Positions 1 through 6,277 of a stretch of DNA of 7,078 nt are shown here, piece after piece; within the stretch, counting starts at the first letter, position 1; each line of letters opens with the position of its first letter. Source of the DNA: an uncultured Eubacteriales bacterium (GTDB taxonomy: Bacteria; Bacillota; Clostridia; Oscillospirales; Acutalibacteraceae); assembly GCA_900317795.1 (NCBI GenBank), contig ONIF01000099.1:1-7078 (forward strand). Reading direction: 5' to 3'. Both the position numbers and the translations under genes were made by a program. The notes under the pieces are model-generated. The model was not told where the DNA came from, searched no databases, and was given only the letters and a program-made list of their open reading frames with translations.

Positions 1-31
1 ATATTAAAATATATTTTAAGAGGTGTTGTAT

Positions 32-211
32 ATGAAAAAATTTGTACCCTTTGAGAAACTCTCAAAGAAAAAACAAAAAGAACTTAACAAATCCAAAAGA
101 AATGCTTGGGAAATAAACCCCGTTACAAGACGTGAAAAAAATCCCAAAGCCTATGACAGAAATAAACTCCGTTCGGAAAAATTTGAAACGGAGTTTATTT
201 TTTTTGCATAA
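32..211 (+). CDS. Small, strongly basic hypothetical protein (59 aa)
   Basis: I do not know a function for this gene. The product is 59 residues, very rich in Lys, Arg and Asn, with no membrane segment or Cys pair. The first 43 residues (MKKFVPFEKLSKKKQKE..., then a NPVTRR...NPKAYDR stretch) resemble short conserved 'KKFVPFEKLSKK' proteins that I recall from clostridial genomes; that recollection is not a search result. The ATG at 32 is chosen because AAGAGGTG (18-25) sits 6 nt upstream; the in-frame GTG at 23 lies inside that site. The last 16 codons (from 161) are encoded by the terminator hairpin and its T-tract, so the C-terminus (ending EFIFFA) is probably not under protein-level selection, and the original stop may have been lost. 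High Lys/Arg content fits a nucleic-acid or ribosome-associated protein, but this is a guess. The promoter lies beyond the left edge. Confidence 0.7.
   Translation: MKKFVPFEKLSKKKQKELNKSKRNAWEINPVTRREKNPKAYDRNKLRSEKFETEFIFFA
161..205 (+). terminator. Rho-independent terminator overlapping the 3' end of the small basic gene
   Basis: A perfect 13-bp stem pairs 161-173 (AATAAACTCCGTT) with 187-199 (AACGGAGTTTATT) around a 13-nt loop, and runs into an uninterrupted T-tract at 198-205. The hairpin lies wholly inside the reading frame, whose stop is at 209-211. The stem's A/T-rich outer part is nearly symmetrical, so weak termination in the other direction is possible. Confidence 0.88.
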
Positions 212-225
212 AATGATTTACTGCC

Positions 226-253
226 GTCAATATTTCTGTTATCGGAAAAATTG
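226..253 (+). promoter_or_regulatory. Candidate forespore (sigma-F type) promoter for spoIIR
   Basis: GGAAAAATTG at 244-253 fits the sigma-F -10 consensus GGNRANAHTR at every position. The -35 is weak: GTCAA at 226-230 keeps three of five GYWTA positions, and the 13-nt gap is short. A second possibility is a sigma-G-like arrangement of GCATA (206-210) and CAATATT (228-234), 17 nt apart. No sigma-A promoter was seen in 206-300. spoIIR is transcribed by sigma-F in Bacillus subtilis, which is why these patterns were sought; the assignment is inference. Confidence 0.3.
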
Positions 254-282
254 CTAATTGCTAATTGCTCATTGCTAATTGG
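250..282. repeat. Heptanucleotide tandem repeat (ATTGCTA) upstream of spoIIR
   Basis: Four 7-bp units (ATTGCTA, ATTGCTA, ATTGCTC, ATTGCTA) run from 250 to 277 and a partial unit ATTGG reaches 282. The array sits just before the spoIIR ribosome-binding site, so it would be in the leader if the candidate promoter at 226-253 is real. Its unit length and phase (each unit starts ATT) match the array at 906-940 although the unit sequence differs. Confidence 0.85.
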
Positions 283-283
283 A

Positions 284-290
284 AAGGCGG
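284..290 (+). promoter_or_regulatory. Ribosome-binding site deciding the spoIIR start
   Basis: AAGGCGG, an imperfect AAGGAGG, lies 10 nt before the ATG at 301. It selects this ATG over the in-frame TTG at 265, which lies inside the heptamer repeat and has no Shine-Dalgarno sequence. Confidence 0.6.
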
Positions 291-300
291 TTACATAGAT

Positions 301-906
301 ATGAAATTGTTTTTGAAAAGCTTTATATGCAGTTTTATTATATCGTGTCTGATTTCTTTCACGGGGTTTTGCGGTGTATGCGAAAATCTCCAAAAAGATG
401 TTTTCCGCCTGCACATCTTAGCCAACTCCGATACCGAAACCGACCAACAGCTTAAATTAAAAGTCCGTGACGGCATACTTGAATATACAAAGGAAATTTT
501 CGGAAACTGTGAAAACCGTGAACAAGCCATTCGGACTGCCGAAAAAAATCTTGATAAAATAAAAGAAAAATGTCAGACTGTCATAAACGAAAACGGCTTT
601 GACTATAAAATTGACGCTTATATTACCAATATGGATTTCAACACAAGGGTATATGAAAATTTCACTCTGCCTGCGGGAAAATATGACGCTTTACGCATAG
701 TGATAGGAAACGGTCAAGGACACAACTGGTGGTGCATGATATATCCGTCTTTGTGCATTCCCTCCGCACAAAAAAACAAACCCGAATTATCCCTTGACAG
801 CTCGGAAATTGATGTCATATCCCATTCCGAACAGTATGAAATAAAATTCAGGCTTGTGGAAATTTTTGAAAATATATGTTCTTTTTTCGACAGGTCGGAA
901 AGCTAA
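301..906 (+). CDS. spoIIR: Stage II sporulation protein R (secreted sigma-E activation signal)
   Basis: SpoIIR is made in the forespore, exported to the intermembrane space, and stimulates the mother-cell membrane protease SpoIIGA, which cleaves pro-sigma-E. The 201-residue product has an N-terminal hydrophobic export segment (about residues 3-24, after MKLFLK). The family hallmarks follow: FRLHILANSD (35-44), LKLKVRDGIL (51-60), and a C-terminal block with RVYENFTLPAGKYDALR (116-132) and GHNWWCMIYPSLC (140-152). Length fits the family, which is about 200-225 residues. The gene stands alone between a terminator and a convergent gene, as expected for a separately controlled forespore gene. No terminator was seen after it; only the heptamer array separates it from the convergent GGDEF gene. 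The family call is firm; function in this organism is inferred from homology. Confidence 0.95.
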   Translation: MKLFLKSFICSFIISCLISFTGFCGVCENLQKDVFRLHILANSDTETDQQLKLKVRDGILEYTKEIFGNCENREQAIRTAEKNLDKIKEKCQTVINENGFDYKIDAYITNMDFNTRVYENFTLPAGKYDALRIVIGNGQGHNWWCMIYPSLCIPSAQKNKPELSLDSSEIDVISHSEQYEIKFRLVEIFENICSFFDRSES

Positions 907-940
907 TTTTCCATTTTCCATTTTCCATTTTCAATTTTCG
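906..940. repeat. Heptanucleotide tandem repeat (ATTTTCC) between convergent genes
   Basis: Five 7-bp units (three ATTTTCC, then ATTTTCA and ATTTTCG) begin at the last base of the spoIIR stop codon. They run through the minus-strand stop (931-933) into the last codons of the GGDEF gene. The array therefore makes up the whole 24-bp intergenic gap and part of a coding end. No hairpin terminator for either gene is visible here. Confidence 0.88.
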
Positions 941-3900
941 TCGTCCTGCCATACGCTGTAATTGGATTTCTGATTTTTCTTTACGGCATAAAGCTTTTTA
1001 TCGGCATGTTTGAGGGCAATATTCATGTTTTCGTGATTGTAAATTTTTTCGGAGGCTATGCCTATCGAACACGATACACGGTGATTTTCGGGTATATCTA
1101 TCTTCTCCCCCAACGCTGACTGTATTACGGGGATAAAATGATTGCTTTTATCAATCGCTTTATATATGGATTTTGCAATCTCTATTCCGTCATCAATTTC
1201 ATGGTTCGGCATGACGATAAGAAATTCATCTCCCCCATATCTCACTATATAGCCGTTACTCTTTGTAACACGCTCAAACAGCCTTGAAAATGCTATGAGA
1301 ATTTCATCTCCCACATCATGTCCGAATGTATCATTACAGAATTTGAAATTGTCAAGGTCAATGTATAGGAGGGTAACACATACATTTTTTCTTTTGCCTT
1401 CATCGACAAGACGGGTATAGTCATCAATTTTCTTTGCAAAGCCCTGTCTGTTGAGAAGTCCTGTAAGCAGGTCTGTCACCGCACTCTGCTGAAGCTTTTT
1501 ATTCATCTGACTGATTTCATCTCTTGCCCTGAGTCTGTAAAGAGTATCGGGTACTTGACGGAGGGCAAATTTAAATATTGTCAAATCATTTCTGTCAAGG
1601 AAAATAATTCCGCCTGTCATGTTTTCATGGAGTTCTATGGCAGCTATCATAAAGCCTGTCAATTCGTCGCCCTGAGAAAGCGGAATGCTTGCAAAAGATA
1701 CGATATTATTAACACCGTAAAGTGAAAGTATCGCTGTATATTCATAAAACTCCCTGTCAAAGCGTGATGCAACGACTTCTTTTTTATGCTTTGAAAAATA
1801 TCTTGTAATATCTTCAAGCATTTCATCATTGATTTGCAGTTCACCGCTGTTATATCTGATAATAGGCTTCCCGTCAATAACATCAACATATAGTATGCTG
1901 TCTATATTATAGTTGTTCTGCAATGTCGCCATAGAGTTTTCTATAATATCATTGTAGGTGGCATTTTCTTTATTCAAAAGTTCCTGCCATGCAACAAGAA
2001 AGTCTATGCCTTTTGTCCTGTCCGCAAGAGCCATTTTCATTTCGGAATGCTGCACAAGGTCCTCTATCTGATACTTTGAAACTTTTTCAAGTACAAGGTC
2101 GTTATTTTTTGGGGGCATAAGCGGGTGTTTATGCAGTTTGGCAAAAAGAAGTTCTTCTTTATGCTTATAGCCGTTCTTATTGCAGAACTCCATACATTCT
2201 TCCAATATCTGCTGAGCTTTTTCGGGCTTTCCGCACTGTTCATACAAATCCGCCTGTTCTATTGCAAACATGGTATATACAAAAAACCATAAGCCCTCTG
2301 TTCTGAGCATATGATATTTTGCTTTATCAAAAAATTCCTGAGCCTTTTCGGGATTGTCGGATTTTTCAAGCAGACCGCTGCAAAAATAATAGAAAAACAT
2401 ATCGTCGTCCCAAAGGAAAAACCTGTTTTCGTCATCGGAATGCATGACATGATAAAGCACATAATCCATTTTATTAAGGTAAAAATGTGCATTGTACTCT
2501 ATGCCCATTTTATAACTGCAATAAACTATCATTCCATAGAGTTTTGACATATTGCAGACTCTCATTCTTTGCAGTTTTATTGACTTTAACAGCTTTATGC
2601 AGTAAATCAGATAGTTATAAGCGGTTTCGTATTTATCCGCAAGAATGGCATTGATTGCCATATTATAGAGCGTTTCCGCTACATAATATGTATCTTTCTG
2701 TTTATAGAAAAGTTCAAGAGCGTCATTGAAATAGCTGTTAGCCCTTGTAAACTGTTCACTTACAATTCTGTTAAATCCGAGACCGTTATAAATAGAGGCT
2801 TCCTGAAATATATCATTTTGTCCTTCGATTATTTCAAGGCACTTTCTGTAATAGTAGTCAACGTATGCAAAACAGCCGTAGCCCTGTGCAAGAAAGACGT
2901 TTTTCATCCATGCCGAAATGATAAGCCTGTCATTTTTAAGCATTTTGGCAATGGACATTGCTTTTTTAAAGCTCTCCTGTTCCTCGCACATCTTGCTGTC
3001 ATCAACAAAATTTTCCTTTGAGTTGCAGCACCCGAAAAACAATATATGTGCAAGATGATTATACATCTTGTATTCAAGAGCCTTTTCTATAAAGTCGTCA
3101 AGTTCATCATCTTCAATCGTTCTGTCCCACCTGTAGGAGTTGGTCCAGCCGTCAAGTTTGCATATATATTTCAGTAATCTGGCAGAAAATATATACCTGT
3201 CGGATTCGCTTTTCTGAGCGATTTTCATGCACTTGTCGGAATTTTTCTTGGCAAGGTTCGGCTGACCTCCATACACCTCGCACAATGTCAAAAGATAATG
3301 ATACTTAAAAGTATATATAATATTTGGGTGCTTGTTATTGACGTTTTTAAGCTTTTCACACATCATCAGTGCCGTCGTGATATTCATATCATAAAATGCG
3401 GCAGTCGCATATAATATATAAAACCTCGCCTTATTCCTTGCACTGATATTCGCTTTATCCGTAACGATTTTATTATAAATCGTTTTAAGATAGTGCAAAG
3501 CCTGCTTTATGGCAAGAGTCTGTATCATATTATTGATGAGAACAAGATAATTTTGAAAATTGGATATAGACGGTTCAAAGCTTTCGTTGATATTGGCGGC
3601 AGTCTGAGCGTCCTGCATATTCCAGTCAAGCATATAATTCATTTCTTCAACGTTTCTGACAAGCGTTTTCCATGTTTCAGCCATATAGGGCGGCACTGTA
3701 TATGCCTCGTTATAATTCGCAAGAAAAGATATATTTTCATACGGCTTTCTTATGAACTCGATAAGAAAATTAAGAGTGGAATTTTCCGCAAGGTGCAGCC
3801 TGTTCAGCACAAACAAAAGTGTATGCCTTTTTGATATATATGAAAATATCTTTGTAAGAGATAAAGCAAACTGTTTTTTCTCATAATCCGCTTCAACTGC

Positions 3901-4269
3901 AATTACTTCTTCCGTTCTCTCACATTCCCCTGTCATGATATAACTTGCAATGGCGGAACGGCTCTGGTAATAAACATCTGCTCTTTCAAGAAACTCATAT
4001 ACGGGTATTTTCACATAAAACTTGAAATAAAGCTGCTTTACCCAGCCCAGAAACGGCTCATACGCTTCCTGCATACGATTGGAACTGAACTCATGATAAA
4101 GCAATTCAATTTTACTCCTGCTGTTTGCAACAGCGGTTTGTATATTCTCAACGGGAACATTCAATGTATTATAATGCTTTACAAAAAGGATACTGCTGTG
4201 TTTTTGCTCCAAGCTGTGTGTGATTGAATCAACAATTTTTTTGGTATATATCTGTGAACACGATTCCAT
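931..4269 (-). CDS. Large multidomain diguanylate cyclase: degenerate AAA/STAND - TPR - GAF - GGDEF
   Basis: The 1112-residue product probably makes c-di-GMP from two GTP under control of its long N-terminal sensor part. No signal peptide or TM segment was seen, so it should be cytoplasmic. Residues about 1-240 resemble a decayed AAA_16/STAND NTPase: a YEPFLGWVKQLY stretch (70-81) and a Walker-B-like LLFVLNRLHLAENSTLNFL (151-169) with Asn for the acidic residue, and no Walker A. Residues about 255-715 are TPR-like helical repeats (clear units near 321-355, 491-526, 531-564, 625-654, 664-701). About 740-905 looks like a GAF domain. GGDEF spans about 925-1105: DLLTGLLNR (933-941), metal-binding D971, FGHDVGDE (982-989), GGDEF 1012-1016, SCSIGIA (1066-1072). 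The inhibitory RxxD is replaced by KSNG. The start at 4269 is fixed by a strong ribosome site and by promoter position. It lies divergent from the zinc-ribbon/TPR gene. The ligand is unknown. Confidence 0.9.
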   Translation of the reverse strand: MESCSQIYTKKIVDSITHSLEQKHSSILFVKHYNTLNVPVENIQTAVANSRSKIELLYHEFSSNRMQEAYEPFLGWVKQLYFKFYVKIPVYEFLERADVYYQSRSAIASYIMTGECERTEEVIAVEADYEKKQFALSLTKIFSYISKRHTLLFVLNRLHLAENSTLNFLIEFIRKPYENISFLANYNEAYTVPPYMAETWKTLVRNVEEMNYMLDWNMQDAQTAANINESFEPSISNFQNYLVLINNMIQTLAIKQALHYLKTIYNKIVTDKANISARNKARFYILYATAAFYDMNITTALMMCEKLKNVNNKHPNIIYTFKYHYLLTLCEVYGGQPNLAKKNSDKCMKIAQKSESDRYIFSARLLKYICKLDGWTNSYRWDRTIEDDELDDFIEKALEYKMYNHLAHILFFGCCNSKENFVDDSKMCEEQESFKKAMSIAKMLKNDRLIISAWMKNVFLAQGYGCFAYVDYYYRKCLEIIEGQNDIFQEASIYNGLGFNRIVSEQFTRANSYFNDALELFYKQKDTYYVAETLYNMAINAILADKYETAYNYLIYCIKLLKSIKLQRMRVCNMSKLYGMIVYCSYKMGIEYNAHFYLNKMDYVLYHVMHSDDENRFFLWDDDMFFYYFCSGLLEKSDNPEKAQEFFDKAKYHMLRTEGLWFFVYTMFAIEQADLYEQCGKPEKAQQILEECMEFCNKNGYKHKEELLFAKLHKHPLMPPKNNDLVLEKVSKYQIEDLVQHSEMKMALADRTKGIDFLVAWQELLNKENATYNDIIENSMATLQNNYNIDSILYVDVIDGKPIIRYNSGELQINDEMLEDITRYFSKHKKEVVASRFDREFYEYTAILSLYGVNNIVSFASIPLSQGDELTGFMIAAIELHENMTGGIIFLDRNDLTIFKFALRQVPDTLYRLRARDEISQMNKKLQQSAVTDLLTGLLNRQGFAKKIDDYTRLVDEGKRKNVCVTLLYIDLDNFKFCNDTFGHDVGDEILIAFSRLFERVTKSNGYIVRYGGDEFLIVMPNHEIDDGIEIAKSIYKAIDKSNHFIPVIQSALGEKIDIPENHRVSCSIGIASEKIYNHENMNIALKHADKKLYAVKKNQKSNYSVWQDDEN

Positions 4270-4275
4270 CAACAA

Positions 4276-4284
4276 CCCCTCCCC
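4276..4284 (-). promoter_or_regulatory. Ribosome-binding site deciding the GGDEF gene start
   Basis: On the minus strand GGGGAGGGG lies 6 nt before the ATG at 4269-4267. The open frame extends to 4332, but that end lies upstream of the predicted transcription start near 4287, so the longer form is rejected. Confidence 0.85.
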
Positions 4285-4293
4285 ATGTACAAT

Positions 4294-4322
4294 ATTATAC
4301 CAAACCCTGATTTTTTTTTCAA
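4294..4322 (-). promoter_or_regulatory. Sigma-A promoter of the GGDEF gene
   Basis: Read on the minus strand, TTGAAA (4322-4317) and TATAAT (4299-4294) are separated by 17 nt. A TG one base before the -10 gives an extended -10 element (TGGTATAAT). Six more A residues follow the -35 in the spacer. Transcription should begin near 4287, giving a leader of about 18 nt. Confidence 0.8.
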
Positions 4323-4323
4323 C

Positions 4324-4384
4324 AATTAACAAATCTTTGGTTTTAAAATAAAGCTAATTTTTTGTTAATTTTTTATTAACAAAT
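4324..4384. promoter_or_regulatory. Three-copy ATTAACAAAT motif between divergent promoters (candidate operators)
   Basis: ATTAACAAAT occurs at 4325-4334 and again at 4375-4384, with an inverted copy (TTTGTTAAT) at 4361-4369. The last two form a perfect 9-bp inverted repeat with a 5-nt spacer (4361-4383). The first and second copies form a 10-bp inverted repeat (4324-4333 with 4361-4370). The first copy lies at or just upstream of the minus-strand -35, and the palindrome ends about 10 nt before the plus-strand -35, so bound protein could affect both genes. Base composition here is very AT-rich, so chance or an UP-element role is possible. The bound protein is unknown; the ArsR protein encoded nearby is one candidate. 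Confidence 0.45.
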
Positions 4385-4393
4385 ATTCTTTAC

Positions 4394-4422
4394 TTGACAT
4401 CATTTTGATTAAGTATTACAAT
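4394..4422 (+). promoter_or_regulatory. Near-consensus sigma-A promoter of the zinc-ribbon/TPR - arsR unit
   Basis: TTGACA (4394-4399), a 17-nt spacer and TACAAT (4417-4422) match the vegetative consensus at 11 of 12 positions. The start site should be near 4429-4430, giving a leader of about 27 nt to the ATG at 4457. No other promoter is visible before the arsR-type gene, so it probably drives both genes. Confidence 0.87.
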
Positions 4423-4444
4423 AACATTAGGATATATGAAAAGC

Positions 4445-4451
4445 AGGGGTG
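4445..4451 (+). promoter_or_regulatory. Ribosome-binding site deciding the zinc-ribbon/TPR protein start
   Basis: AGGGGTG lies 5 nt before the ATG at 4457. The in-frame ATG at 4436 would be only 6-7 nt from the predicted 5' end of the transcript, with no room for a ribosome site, so it is rejected. Confidence 0.75.
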
Positions 4452-4456
4452 AATTT

Positions 4457-6262
4457 ATGCCTGAGGAAAAAATAAAAGTTCTCGAAGAAAAAAACTCGCA
4501 TTTATGGTTTGACGGCTCGCCCGTATCCGTATATACGCAAAGGCTTGCATTGGATATTGATAAAGCCGAACTTTTTGCAAGCTTTAAATTGGTGAATCTT
4601 CAGCCCGATAATCTTAAAAATATCACTTTTGATATTCTGTGCTATGACAGCCTGAGAAATTTGATTGACACTGTTTATGATGTTTCATATACAGGGTTTG
4701 ATGTTGTAAGAAATATAGAATTCGGTTTCGGCAGAAGAGTGCCTATTCCCAATCAGCAGACAAGAAGTGTTGAATTTGTGTTGAAAAGCGTGCTTAGTTC
4801 CAGCGGACAGACATGGCTGAACCTTGATTCGAAAAGATTTGACACCGCTCTTGAACAGGAAAGTATTTTTAAAGTGCAGGGTGACCTTAATAAACAATTT
4901 ATTGAGATATGCACCCGTGGCAATATTGACGGAACGCTTTTTTCTTTACAGCCTGTTTTCAATGAAAAATTCTGGCTGTGCGGCTGCGGCTGCTTCAACT
5001 GGGCAAATGAAGAAGTTTGTGTAAGCTGCGGTGTGGGCAGGCGTTGGCTTGAAAGAAATTCCAATCTCGAAGTCCTGCAAAAACAATCGGGCTTTGCGGA
5101 ACAACAGAGAAATGAATTGAGCGAGCAATATGCCGAATTTGAAAAGTACGAGCATAGAGTACAGGCTCAACAGGAAGAATTTGAAAAAAGAAGTACCGAC
5201 TATCAAAAACAGCTTAAAAAACAGAAATTAAAAAAAGGCTCAAAAGGCATAGTAATTACCGTACTTATACTTGTATTGCTGGCTGCGATAGCGTTTGGAG
5301 TGATATTTTATATTTTACCTCTTATCAAATATAAAAGTGCCATGAATGACTATGAAATGTACAGGTATGATGACGCAATAGAAAAATTTACCTCTCTGGG
5401 TGACTTTGCCGACAGTAAGGACTTTCGCCTTAAATCCATATACGGCTATGCTTTTTCCCTGCTGAATTCAAATGATCCCGAAAAAGCTGCCGAACTTTTT
5501 GAAAGTCTGGGAAATTACAACGACTCTCCCGAAAAGCTTTTGGAGGCAAAATATAAATCTGCCGAAAAAAAATACTATGAAGAAAAATATATCGAAGCGG
5601 CAGATATATTCCACTCTCTCGGTGATTACAGCGACTCCGCCAAGGCTGAAAAACAGTGTTTCAGCCGTATTTACAGGGCGGCTCAGGGAAATCTTGTTCA
5701 AAATACATTGGAAAGCCTTCAAAAAGCCTATGAACAGCTCACTTATATAGGCAATTACAAAAAATCTGCCGAACTTCTTGATAAATGCATCTATCTTCTC
5801 GGAAATGCCTATTACAATAAATATCAATACGGGACTGCCATTGAAAAATATCTTTCCATTCCCGATTATGACGACGTGAAAAAAATTCTTGATAATATCA
5901 ATATGCTTGCCGATATGCTCGGCACTGCCGAAAAAGATAAATATGCCGTGTGGCAGAGTGACAGCCTGCACTGTACGGAATGCGGTAAAAGTGACGCTGT
6001 ATATTATTTAAAACTCGGCTTGAACGGCGATATAGTTTTCTATGCGGAATGTGCCGATAAAAGCAAGAAACTCTTTGAGCAGAAAGGCAAGTTCAAGCTT
6101 GAAAATAAAACTGTCAAAATGCTTGATGATGACAATGAATGGAACGATATATTAACAATCAATTCCGTTCAGACGGGAGATAATGCTTTACTTTCCGCTG
6201 ATATAGTTACCCCCCATGATACAAGCGTGACTTCTCTCCGTCTTCATACAAGCAAAAAATAA
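4457..6262 (+). CDS. Zinc-ribbon, single-TM, TPR-like repeat membrane protein of unknown function (601 aa)
   Basis: I recognise the architecture but not a named gene. Residues 1-165 form an uncharacterised, probably beta-rich domain. A RanBP2-like zinc ribbon follows, with W173, C175, C177, N181, C188 and C191 (C-x-C-G ... N-x6-C-x2-C) and an extra C179. Residues about 205-260 are Glu/Gln/Lys-rich and should form a coiled coil. One TM helix spans about 264-290; the Lys cluster before it (252-263) suggests the N-terminus is inside and the rest outside. The outer part has TPR-like repeats ending in LGDF/Y-x-DS (near 299-320, 337-357, 372-394, and a divergent one at 450-474). A small domain (about 496-596) contains HCTECG (505-510) and C532 and beta-type sequence. 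The next gene, an ArsR-type regulator, starts 15 bp later. The divergent neighbour is the TPR-GGDEF gene. A role in envelope sensing or scaffolding is inference only. Confidence 0.85.
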   Translation: MPEEKIKVLEEKNSHLWFDGSPVSVYTQRLALDIDKAELFASFKLVNLQPDNLKNITFDILCYDSLRNLIDTVYDVSYTGFDVVRNIEFGFGRRVPIPNQQTRSVEFVLKSVLSSSGQTWLNLDSKRFDTALEQESIFKVQGDLNKQFIEICTRGNIDGTLFSLQPVFNEKFWLCGCGCFNWANEEVCVSCGVGRRWLERNSNLEVLQKQSGFAEQQRNELSEQYAEFEKYEHRVQAQQEEFEKRSTDYQKQLKKQKLKKGSKGIVITVLILVLLAAIAFGVIFYILPLIKYKSAMNDYEMYRYDDAIEKFTSLGDFADSKDFRLKSIYGYAFSLLNSNDPEKAAELFESLGNYNDSPEKLLEAKYKSAEKKYYEEKYIEAADIFHSLGDYSDSAKAEKQCFSRIYRAAQGNLVQNTLESLQKAYEQLTYIGNYKKSAELLDKCIYLLGNAYYNKYQYGTAIEKYLSIPDYDDVKKILDNINMLADMLGTAEKDKYAVWQSDSLHCTECGKSDAVYYLKLGLNGDIVFYAECADKSKKLFEQKGKFKLENKTVKMLDDDNEWNDILTINSVQTGDNALLSADIVTPHDTSVTSLRLHTSKK

Positions 6263-6277
6263 TATACGGAGAAAAAT

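Noticed and set aside
250..282. CRISPR-like array
   Set aside because: The units are 7 bp and contiguous, with no spacers and no cas genes.
265..300. Longer spoIIR start at TTG 265
   Set aside because: The TTG lies in the heptamer repeat with no ribosome site; the ATG at 301 has one and starts a proper export signal.
885..905. Hairpin near the spoIIR end (CGAC/GTCG) as terminator
   Set aside because: The stem is only 4 bp with a 2-nt loop and no T-tract on the plus strand after it.
3493..3834. 113-codon plus-strand open frame
   Set aside because: It is antisense to the GGDEF gene with no ribosome site or recognisable domain; a shadow frame.
4270..4332. Extra 21 N-terminal residues for the GGDEF protein
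   Set aside because: This stretch contains the promoter -10, -35 and ribosome site of the gene itself.
4361..4383. Hairpin between the divergent genes as a terminator
   Set aside because: The 9-bp palindrome has a single G-C pair per arm end and lies between two gene starts, so an operator or chance is more likely.
5468..5971. 167-codon minus-strand open frame
   Set aside because: It lies fully inside the zinc-ribbon/TPR gene on the other strand, is Phe/Ile-rich as expected for an antisense shadow, and has no ribosome site or domain.
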